Source of the DNA: CAG-791 sp964386925
GTDB taxonomy: Bacteria; Bacillota; Clostridia; Lachnospirales; Lachnospiraceae
Direction: 5' to 3'
Length of the DNA stretch: 19,636 nt
Assembly (NCBI GenBank): GCA_964386925.1
Contig: CAYLUU010000043.1
Span: forward strand, 1 to 19,636
Every line of letters begins with the position of its first letter. The first letter of the stretch is position 1. The notes beneath the pieces are model-generated. The model made no database searches and had not been told where the DNA came from. It saw nothing but the letters and a program-made list of their open reading frames with translations. The position numbers were made by a program, and so were the translations under genes. Positions 6,089 through 16,500 of the stretch are shown in pieces.

Positions 6089-7458
6089 CCTGGGACGAAA
6101 CCTTTGAAAAATTATCCGCCGATTGGCGTGCCACGGCACCGAATCCCGCACGTATGCAGCAGCTGTTAGAGCGGCTTGGTCATCCGGAAGAGCATCTGCA
6201 TTTCGTGCACATTGCAGGTACAAACGGAAAAGGCTCCGCTTCCGCAATGCTCTCGAGCATTCTCATAGAAGCCGGTTATCGTACCGGAACCTACATTTCA
6301 CCACACCTGTCTGCGATCAATGAGAGATGGTCTGTTGACGGAGAGAATATCTCTGATGAACGGCTGTCCGAAATTCTTGAAATCATTCAGCCTGTCATTC
6401 TGTCTATGGCAGACACGCCGACCAAATTCGAAATTCTGACGGCGCTTGGCTTTCTGTATTTTTATCAGGAAGGCTGCCAGATCGTTGTACTGGAGGTAGG
6501 CCTTGGCGGCCGGCTGGATGCCACCAATTCCATTCCGGTTCCTGACTGCGCCATGATCATGAATATCGGTCTGGAGCATACTGAAATTCTGGGGAATACT
6601 CTGCAGGAGATTGCTTTCGAGAAGGGCGGCATCATTAAGTCGGGCGGAGATGTTGTACTCTATCATCAAAGCGAAGAGGTTCGCGGTGTAATTGCAGACC
6701 TGTGCCGGAAGCGAGGTGCATTTCTGCATGAGACAAGTTCGGAAGAGAGTCCCCGGCTCAACATGGAAACAGCGGTCTGTCAGTGCTTTCATTACAGGAA
6801 TCGCAGGGATCTTCATCTGTCGCTTCTGGGAAAATATCAGGTTCGAAATGCCTGTGCCGTGCTGGATGCTGTAGATGTGCTCATTGGTAAGGGATATCAC
6901 ATCTCCGAAGCAGCAACCCGCAGCGGACTGGAGCATTCCCGTTGGCCCGGTCGCTTTGAAATATTGCAGACGGAGCCGCTCTTCATTATAGACGGGGCCC
7001 ATAACCCCAACGGGGTCGAAGCTCTGATGGAGTCTGTAAAGGAGTATCTCTCAGACTATAAGATTATTTTCCTGATGGGCGTTATGGCCGATAAGGATTA
7101 TGACGATATGATTCGTCTGGCAGCCCCTTATGCCGCACATTTTATCGCCCAAATGCCGGGAGAAGAGCCACACCGCGCGCTGGAGGAGAATACGCTCGCT
7201 GCGAGAATACATGCCTGTTTCCAAGGTCCTGTAGAAACCGCCGCCTCGGTAAGAGAAGGCGTATCAATGGCACTCCGCGCTGCTGAAGCCGCGCTTTCAG
7301 AAGCCGCAGCCACCACTTCCTTATCAGCAATCGGCGCGAAATCAACGGCAGCAAAGTCAAAGGCAGCTGTTGTGTGTTTCGGATCGCTCTATCAGGTCAG
7401 TGAAATACGAAATGCTCTGCAGGAGATGCCGCTCGAGTGCAGCAATTCCGGCAGGTAG
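6085..7458 (+). CDS. folC: folylpolyglutamate synthase (possibly bifunctional with dihydrofolate synthase)
   Basis: ATP-dependent cytoplasmic ligase of the Mur-ligase superfamily, adding glutamates to folates to retain them in the cell; some FolC proteins also glutamylate dihydropteroate. It has 457 aa from ATG 6085, which overlaps the folT stop by ATGA and has a weak GAAAGG at 6069-6074. Visible motifs are the ATP loop HIAGTNGKGS (GTNGKG at 45-50), TYISPHL, LEVGLGGRLDATN at 136-148, LEHTEILGNTLQEIAFEKGGI, and the C-terminal-domain PGRFEIL with DGAHNPNG near 302. An open frame continues upstream to 5935 but lies inside folT and is not part of the protein. Odd: an Ala/Ser-rich stretch of about 25 residues (about 397-426) precedes the final VVCFGSLY strand. 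Confidence 0.95.
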   Translation: MTWDETFEKLSADWRATAPNPARMQQLLERLGHPEEHLHFVHIAGTNGKGSASAMLSSILIEAGYRTGTYISPHLSAINERWSVDGENISDERLSEILEIIQPVILSMADTPTKFEILTALGFLYFYQEGCQIVVLEVGLGGRLDATNSIPVPDCAMIMNIGLEHTEILGNTLQEIAFEKGGIIKSGGDVVLYHQSEEVRGVIADLCRKRGAFLHETSSEESPRLNMETAVCQCFHYRNRRDLHLSLLGKYQVRNACAVLDAVDVLIGKGYHISEAATRSGLEHSRWPGRFEILQTEPLFIIDGAHNPNGVEALMESVKEYLSDYKIIFLMGVMADKDYDDMIRLAAPYAAHFIAQMPGEEPHRALEENTLAARIHACFQGPVETAASVREGVSMALRAAEAALSEAAATTSLSAIGAKSTAAKSKAAVVCFGSLYQVSEIRNALQEMPLECSNSGR

Positions 7459-7499
7459 AAATAAAGAGGGAGCACCTTTCGGTGTTCCCTCTTTATTTT
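7459..7499 (+). terminator. terminator of folT-folC, probably bidirectional
   Basis: An 18-bp stem (7459-7476 with 7481-7498/9, one G-U pair) capped by TTTC, with A-rich 5' and T-rich 3' flanks. It starts just after the folC stop. It lies 82 bp beyond the stop of the convergent giant gene and has a T-rich tail in that direction too, so it may end both transcripts. Confidence 0.93.
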
Positions 7500-7580
7500 G
7501 ATAGTGAATTGTTACAGCTTTACGTCATATCCGCGTTGTCTACATCAGTGATGCTTTAATGTGCATTCATCTTCTGCATA

Positions 7581-10500
7581 TCAATCCTCTTCTTCCCTAC
7601 GTTTTGCAAGGAAGAAAATCAGGAGCAATACCATCATCAGCAGGACTGCAATCGTTCCGTATACAAACAGCCGCTTGTCCGCCTCGACTTGCTTATCCTC
7701 CGAATCTGTTGCCTGCACATCGGTGTCACTGTTCTGCAGGACCTCTTCACGAGCCTGTTTACTGGCTTCCGTTTCGTGAACAGCTGTTGCTGTGAACAGC
7801 TCCCCATCATCCATGCTGCTCTTCTGATAGGTCACGGAATATTCTTCTCCGATTCCATCTGCCGTCACGGCGTAACTGATATAGAAATTACCGTTCATTT
7901 CTGACCGTTTTCCAAAATCAGCCACCCAGTTCGTTTCTGCAGACGCCTTCTGCATCGCAATTTCTTCACCGTCGGCATACAAATGAAACAGAACGCTCGT
8001 CGGACGAATTCCGTCCGCGTCATCCTCATCATCCCACACCATCACGGCTCTGAGGTGAATCAGATCTCCCTGCGCCTCTTCGCTTTCGTCATTAGCTGCA
8101 TTCCCAGACAATACCTCCCCGGTGCTCCCTGCGGCTGCATTTCCGAGTGTCGTACTCTCGGTTGCAGCGTCTTCAGGCCCTGATATTCCATTGGAATCAA
8201 TAGCCTCCCAATATCCATTTGACGAACCTTCTGTGCCGTCATCTGTCCGATTCCCATCCAGGCTCGAACCGGCAGCAGAATTACCCCCGCCGGATCCTGC
8301 AGAGCCTGAATTTCCAGCTCCGGAATCTGCCGTATCTGTACTGCCCGAACCGGACTCTCCGGCCCCAGATCCGGAAGAGCTTCCGCCGTGATCCGGCTTT
8401 ACCGGATCGATCTGTACATCTTTATACGTCGCTGTCAGGGTTACATCGTGATCCGGCATCGCAATGACAATCGAACTACTGCTAAGACTTCCGACCTTTA
8501 TATCCAGTTCTCCGTCAGACACCTGCCATCCTGCAAAATACTGACCCGCAGGTGCTGCGTTCGCTTCTATGGTCACCGGCTTGCCAACTCTGTATCTGCC
8601 GCCGCCAGTTCCTCCGGAAACCGTCAGGCTATGATATGCCTTCTCCTCTTCGATAAAGGAAACCTCCACGTTTCGATTGGTGGTCACCCTGTACATCGTA
8701 AAGGTATATGCACTACCGGATTCAACAGGCACATCCATCTCTACCCCGTCAATTTTCAGTCGGTCAATGATATATCCATCATCCGGTGTAATGGTGAAGC
8801 TGACATTTCCACCGGTTGCAACAGTAACGGTTCCGCTCGGTGAAACAGTTCCGCCTGTCTCCGGTGCCGTCACAGTGATAGTGCAGGTCTTGGTGGCTTC
8901 CTTATAGCTTGCTCTCGCCGTCACATCCTCTGCCGGCATTTTGAAGCTAACCGTGAAATCCTTACTGGTAGTTCCATCCGTGAACTCTACTCCCGTCAGC
9001 CCCTTCCAGCCATCAAAATTCTTTCCGGCATAATCCTTTGCCGAAATGGTAACAACGCTGCCTGCAGTATATCGTCCGCCTCCTGTTCCGTCCGCCACGG
9101 TCAGCGTATACTTTTTCTGCTCATACACCGCGGAAACTTTCAAATCATAATCCGGCATACGGAAGCTTACTGTGGGGTCCTTGCTGGTGGTTCCGTCTTC
9201 AAAGTCGTCCTTATCCAGCTCCTCCAGTCCGCTCCAACCAGCAAAATCAACGTCTGCCAGCTCGGCTGCCGTGATCGTAACCAGGTCACCGTATTCATAG
9301 CTCCTGACCTCAGCCGCACCACTGCCGTTATACAGTGTCAGCGTGTAGGTTTTCGGCGTCGGGAGCACCTCAAACTCTGCATAGATGCTGCGGTTCGCCG
9401 TTACGTTTTCAATCGTATAGTGACGTTCCTGCACATAAACCTCACCATCTTCCGAATTCTGCCCCTTCTGGCCTGTCTGCACATCTTCGTTTCCAGCAGC
9501 GCTGCTCTTGAGTGGTACAATGCTGCCATCCACGGACAATGACTTCAGATAATACCCATCATTTGCCGTTGCCGTAAACGAGAGATTCTCTCCCTTCTTT
9601 ACAGTGTTCTTTCCGCTCGGCGTAATGATCCCCCCCGCGCTTGCCGAGGCCTCAATGGTATAGCTGATTTGCTTTTCTTTAAAGGTGACCTCTATGCTCG
9701 ACGAGTCATCCGTTACATTACAGAAGGTGTAGGAATACGATCCATCCGGTTCTTCTGTCAGGACAGATGGATCTACTGCTGCTCCATTGATCTTCAGCGA
9801 GTCAATTTCATATCCGCTGTCCGGAGTGATAATAAAGCGAAGTTTCTTTCCCTCCTCAATGGTAACCTTTCCTTCCTCTATCTGTGCCCCTTCCGGAACT
9901 ACACTTCCTCCTTTTCCCGTTCCCGGTGCCGTCACCTTAATGGTGTGCGTCTTGACTGCATACTGTGCGGAAGCTGTCACATTACTTGTCGGCATTGTAA
10001 AGCTTACCTTCTCATCGGTAACACTGCTGCCATCTGACAGTGTAACTCCGTCCAGTCCACTCCATCCGGTGAATTTCTGATGCTCCGGTGCCGGATTTGC
10101 GGATAGCGTTACCTTTGCTCCTGCTGCATAGGTTCCGCCGCCGGTTCCGTTCGTCACAGTTACCGAATACTTTTGGGCAGGCGACTCCTTCTGAGCAAAT
10201 ACAGCCTCGATGGTATGGTCCGCGCTTACCTTCGTAAATATGTAGGTATAGGTTGTGGTCTGCCCCCCGGTTCCTCCTGTACTCGTCTGCTCAGATTGTG
10301 CAGTAGCCTCAGCAAGGACATCCTTCTTATCCACGATCAGCGACTTTAGATAGTAACCCTCGTTCGCCGTTGCCGTAAATGCAAGACTGCTTCCTTCCTT
10401 CACACTGCTGGTTCCGCCGGGCGTAATCGTTCCGCCATCCGTTGCCGTGGCTTTGATTTGATAGGAAACTGTCTTTTTCGTAAAGAATACCGTAATGTAA

Positions 10501-13500
10501 TGATCTCCTGTAACCTGACTGAAGGTATACACACCATCCTTCAGCACGGCAGGATCCGTCTTTGTCTGATCGATATAAATCGAGCTGATCTCGTACCCTT
10601 CATCCGGAGTAACTTTAAGCGTACAATCACTACCTTCCGTTACTGCAATGTCACCAGCCCCTTTCAGCGTCGTTTTTCCATAAGTCAGCGCTCCGCCGTT
10701 TCCAATCGTGTAATGAACGGACCACTCCTTCGTTTCAGTTTTATCCTCTTCGTAGGAGCCCGTAGCCTTCAGATCCCCTGCAGGCATCGTAAAGCTAAGC
10801 TTCTCATCGGTAAGACTGCAGCCGTCTGACAGTGTAACTCCGTCCAATCCGCTCCATCCGGCGAATTTCATGTTCTCCGGTGCAGCATCGGCAGCGATCG
10901 TAACCATTGCTCCGTACAGATAGGTTCCGGTTCCGGTTCCATTCTCCACCGTTAACTGGTAGGACCTTCTGGAATATTTTACATTGACAACCAGATCCTT
11001 CTCTGGCATCTCGAAGCTTGCAGATGCTGAGGTAATGCCGGTTTCTTCTGTGAAGGTCACATCACTCAAGCCGGTCCATTCTGTAAAGATATAACCATCC
11101 GCAGGTTCCGCCGCCTGAATCTTTACGACCTCTCCAACTTTATGTGCTTCTGTGTAGGACTGCTTGCCGCTTCCATCATTTATTGTCAGTGTATAGAAGG
11201 TTTCAATCGCCTTGTCTGCATAGGAAGCGGTCACCGTCAGATCACGGTCCGGCATTATAAAGCTTACTGTCTGGCAGGTCTTGTCCGTTTTGTCCGCGAA
11301 TTCTACATCGTCCAATCCGGTCCACCCGGAGAACACTTTTCCTTCCGGTGCATCCGCAGCCGTAAGGGTTACCTTCTTACCTGCCTCCGTTTCGCCGCAC
11401 TTCGTTGTCTTCCCATCATTCACCGTCAGCAGATACTTTGTTGCCTTCTGCTGTGCAAACTCGGCGTGGATCGTGTAATCCTGATCCACACTCGTCAGCT
11501 CATAGGTATAGGTCGTCACCGGATCCGTCTCGACATCCTGTGCATCTTCCGTACTCGCGGTAAGGGGGATCTTATTCCCGTTGACGGTCAGCGAGTCCAG
11601 ATAGTAGCCGTCATTGGCCGTAGCCGTAATGCTGTAATTACTTCCCTTCTGCACATTGACTGTCCCGGAAGGCTTTATGGAACCGCCATCCGATGCACTG
11701 GCATTGATGGTGTAATAGACCGTTTTCTCCTCTGCCTTCTGGAAGGTCACTTCCAGCATAGAATCTTTCGTTACACCGCTCAGTGTATATGTTCCGCTCG
11801 CATATTCCGCGGCATCCACTGTCTCTCCGCCCACCTTCAGCGTGCTGATTTCATATCCGGCATCCGGCGTAATGGAAAAGCGCAGCGTATCCTCTTCTGC
11901 CGCAGACAGAGTCTCATAGCCGCCGGCCGGAACCGTCACTGCTCCGTAATAATCACTCTCGCAGAGAATCTGACCATGCTCACCTGCAACGGCATAAATG
12001 CTGAATATCTCTTCATAATCTGCTCTAATCGTTAATTTATAGGCAGGCATAACCAGATCTGTGTCCGCTTCATCCGTTCCAGACTTAAATATATTTTTTA
12101 TCTCTTCTTCAGAAAGATTTTCCGGCGACACAATACTCCATCCTGCAAACCTTTTCTTAGGGGCAGGCTCATATGCAGAAATATGGACATGCTTTCCTGC
12201 CGCATAGTTTCCCTCTCCCTCTGCGTTAAGTACAGTCAAATAATATGTGTTCTCTTCTTCCTGACCATACTTCTTAAATCTAACATCGATATTGTGATCG
12301 TCCGTTACATTCTTCAGCTCATAGTCATACGACTTGCCTGCTGCCGAAGCGATCTTCTCTCCATCTACAGTCAGTTCATCAATGGCATATCCATCATTCG
12401 CCCGAATTTTAAATGTGCAATCCTCGCCATCCTTCATGGTCACATATCCAGTGGGCGATATTGTCCCCCCGAGGCCTGATGCCCCGGCAGTAATTGTATG
12501 CACATCCGGCTCATAAAGCGCAATCAACGTCACATCATTTGCGGGCATTGCGAAACCAGTGATATAGTCCTGGCTCTCCACCTTAACACTATCCGCAAAC
12601 CACCCTGCAAAATGGTAGCCAGCCTTTGCCGTGTTTGCAAGAATAAAGATCTCATCTCCCTCTACATATCCATCTCTGAAATATTTCTGATCTACCTGTC
12701 CTCCAATAACATTCACCTGATAGGTTGGCGAGAACACCGCCAGCAGATCATACTGTCCTTCTTCACCAACCGTATATTCATATGTGCTCACATCTTCTAC
12801 GCTTAGTGAATTATCCAGATCCACATATTCCCTGGAATCCGGCTCAAGGAACCTCCATTTTATGAAGCCATACCCTTTTTTCGGGGTAGCTTTGATCGTG
12901 AGCTTAGTCCCAATCGGCGCAATGATCGTTCCGGTCTCATCGACCTTAACATCCCCACTTGTGCTGAAGGAAATATCTCCCCAGCCGCCATAATTGGCAT
13001 GCAGCTTAACAACTCCCTTCGGCTCGTAAACCGCAACTATTACCGCATTTTCGCTCGGAATCTCTCCATATGCATATCCAGCACTGCTGAGCGCATCGAG
13101 CGTCACATATTCTTCCGATATATCATCCGCTGCCTGGTCTGCTGACGAACTGCTGCTCTCCTGACTCTCTCCGGTACTGCCTTCTTCGTCTGCTTCTTCA
13201 CCGGCAGAAGTCCTGATATAGTATCCCAACAGCTTTCCGTATCTGCCCGTGAGCTGCTCCTGTCCTGAATTCAGAGGAAGGAGGTCCTTTAAATCTTCAC
13301 CGGAGCAGATCTTATTGCTGCCCGCCCGCAGAATGGCTTCCGGTACGTTCTTGTCCAACTGGCCATCGCCGTAATCGACTGTCACCCACTTGGGAGGATT
13401 CGGATTGACCTCATAGACAATCGCGATATATCGATCTGTACCACCTTCCAACGATAACGCATACTTACCGGATGAAGAATCTCCTGGGCTGAGTGCATCC

Positions 13501-16500
13501 GTTTCTTCGTTAATCACGTATGTGCTGTCTTCGTAGGAGAAATTATAGAATCCCACCACAGACCAATCGTCGGTCCACACCTTCTCCGTCCTGGATGGCG
13601 TCGCCTCCGGTGCGGAAAGATGAATACCTTCACCAGCCTCCAGGAGATATGCGGTCTCGTCACCAAGAGCTCCCGGCACCATCTCGGCTGTCTGTCCGTT
13701 GTCCCGCGTCAATACGCTCTCCGGCAGCGAGCCGTTGCTCCTGTAGGATATGGTTGTTGTAGTTGTTCCATCCTCCGCTTCCGTTTCGGTTGTCACCTTT
13801 TCCAGCGCAACAAAGGTAATCCTTGCCTTTGTCTCGTCCACGCGGAAGCAAGCCCGCATGGTATAGCGAGCGCCCTCCGAGATGATCTCTTTTTCACCAT
13901 CTGCAGTCTCCAGCTCTGCTCTGGCACCTGCCTTTACCGTAATCTCCGCCTCATTGGAATAACGAAGCCATTCCTCAGAGCCATAAATTTCCCAGTGGTC
14001 AAAGACATATCCATCCTTTGCCTTTGCACTCAGAGAAACCTCCGTATTCAGGGGAACATAGCAGACATTGGAGTTCTGCTGTGTCTCCTCCGTCACCTCC
14101 TCGGATTCCGACACCTGAGCTACCGCCTCACTCTTGGATGAATCGACGGTAACCTCTCCCATTGAATCATCTGCCGCATCTGCCTGAAGATAAACCATCA
14201 AATACTTGCTGTAATTCTCATGTCGTATGGTTTCCGAGATCGTATAGGCATTGTTCAGCGTGACATCGTTCTGACCAACCAGCGTAAACCGTGCCTCAAT
14301 GACGTCCACATCATCCCATATTGTCCTAAGCGGGACGTTTATGTTCATGACCTTATCATCTGCACCGGTTGCGTTCGCATCACTCAGATTACTGAAGTTG
14401 TACTCTGCTGCCTTATACCAGTTTCCGTTTGTTTTCTTTTTCTCTACGAGCAGCGCAACATTTTTAAACGAAACCATGGAATGGTTCTCGATGGTTACAC
14501 GCGCCACCGGATTCTCCCCGCGGCCTTCTTCCTTCACTGAAATGCTGAACGCACCATTATTTAACAGCGAATCTGCCTCGACCCAATTCGGGGTAAAGCC
14601 TTCCGATAAATCCTTTCCATTTACCTGAATAATCTTTGCATACAGCGTAGTTGTCCCACTCCAGCCGCTCTTGATGTCAATCGCCTGCTCGATGGTCGCT
14701 GTGCTTCCCAATCCAATTCCATTTCCCGGAAGCGTCACCGTGTAGGTGCCATAATGTGCACCATCCGTACTGTTCTTATCATCGGTCACGCAGAAGGTGA
14801 CTGAGTTGACACGTTCTGTCCCTAAATTCTTCAGGGACAGCTGCATTTTAAAGGACCCGTCTGATTTTCTGATGACCGTGTCCTCTGCCGACATGCTCGT
14901 CAATGCAGCAGCTCGCCCTCCGTGAAGCTCCCACATATATAAATTACAGGTAGAACTGACGGTTCCCGGAATATACTCTTCTGCGCTGGTTCCCTCCTTA
15001 TAAGTAGAGATCTCCTCCTGCTTCTCGTCAGCAAGATACATGACGCGCAGAACCCAATCGGTATCCTTTTCTCCTGTTTCGATGGCAGCAGACAACTGGA
15101 ACATCTGCCTGTTCTTGATCGTATAGGGGAAAGGACCGCTGATAATCGGCTGATCCGTGTCAATACCGGAAACAGGGTAAACCCGAATCAGTGTATCCTG
15201 TGACATATTCCCATTTGCATCCATACCGGTCGAGGTGGTCGTTGCAACAAGCCCATATAAAGCTTCCGTCTTTTCATCATACAAAAGTTTTAAAGTGTCT
15301 GCTTCCGGCATGATGACAGTAGTTCCACTTTCTGTGGTTCCGCCTATCTCTCTGGGGGTTATGACAATCTTGTGATCTTCCGTAAAGGAGAGCTGCAGGC
15401 GATTCAGTACTCCTCCAATGACAGCAAATACCTTGCCCTTACCGCCATCCTCACAATTCTCCACCTGCTGCAGGCTGTAGATGTCCCCCGACATCACAAT
15501 ATCTGTACATTCCGCACACTGCAGACTAAAGGGATACTGCTCGTTGGTGCACAAATCAATTGCATGCAGCATCTGCAGATTTGACTGCTCTGTGAACAGT
15601 AGCTGCGGATTTCGTCCATCCGTGTTTGCAAAGGCAATCTGACGCGGCTGTGCCTCACCAACATACATGTAATCCTGAAAGGCATCCGGATTGCTGATTT
15701 CATAGTTTCCGCCGCGGCAAACATACAGGCCCATACCAACATTGGCCTGCGTCGTCTCACTTTGTATCATCTCCGTAAGATTCGACGGTTCTGTCATGAT
15801 CAGAGAGGCAATATAATATCCGCTCTGATCCAGATATCCGGTCTTACCCTTCAGAAGATTTTTTTCCTCCTCTGTCAGCTTATCTTCTGTCAGATTATCT
15901 CCGGTGATAATAGGTGCTGTATAGAAATAATCCTTCCGCCCCTGACTCTTGCTGTCTTTTTTGTATTCGCTCTTTTCAAGGACACTCTCTCGCTTTATCT
16001 CCAGCGTCTCCTTGTCCAGCAGGATCAGTCGGAGTCGGTTCGCCTCCGCAAGCTCCGGAATTGTGTGGTTTTTCGGCATGATGTTAGAGCTTGAAATCAC
16101 AAGGAAGTAATATTTCTCTCCCTCATACACATCAAATGAATAGTCATATCCGTACCAGTCGTTGCCTTCCTCATCGGCAGTCTTCGTTGCCGGGAGCGCG
16201 ATAGGATCGGAAGTGATTCCCGATGCATCCGTTTTGGCGATCGTCACTCTCGGAACCACATTTCCGTCAAAATGCTCCTCGTCCTTAACATTTGCAATGC
16301 GCACGAACAGTCCCGGAACATATGCAGTTGAGCTTGAACCAGTCACATTTTCCAGTACTGTCTGTTCTTTTTCATTGTTGTCAATTGCCGGTGTCGTTGT
16401 AATTGCCGATGTTTTGTTTACTTTCTCCGTTCCACCGGAAGCAATCGTCACCTCCTGATCTCCATCCTTCGCCTCGACCACAGCTAAAGACGCTGAATCT

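Larger units (their letters stand above)
8415..12510 (-). repeat. tandem InlB-B-like repeat array within the giant gene
   Basis: About 16 modules of 70-100 aa (residues about 2290-3653). Type A has a glycine-rich start (NGTGGGTY), VTI/VTL, F-GWSGL, and ends SF-MP--DL-V-A-Y. Type B has GG-I-PSG, V--G, then either TPD-GYEI--L (B) or TANDGYYLKSL followed by a longer linker (B'). Order along the protein: B-A, B-B'-A-A-A, B-B'-A, B-B'-A-A, B-A. Approximate unit boundaries on the DNA are 12510, 12010, 10735, 9945, 8898 and 8415. Three more divergent relatives lie upstream between about 14210 and 12510. In characterised proteins such modules form rigid extended rods (family knowledge). Confidence 0.85.

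Noticed and set aside
7585..7760. LPXTG sorting signal in the giant protein
   Set aside because: The residues before the C-terminal helix read as an acidic, Gln/Ser-rich linker with no LPXTG-like pentapeptide.
11142..12035. Open frame of 297 codons on the plus strand opposite the giant gene
   Set aside because: Antisense to the repeat array, composition typical of a shadow frame (Cys, Arg, His-rich), and no promoter or Shine-Dalgarno seen. Several similar shorter frames along 7559-18838 were rejected for the same reason.
8415..12510. CRISPR array or other noncoding repeat
   Set aside because: The repeats are protein modules in one uninterrupted reading frame, of uneven length and diverged at DNA level, with no constant short repeat plus spacer pattern.
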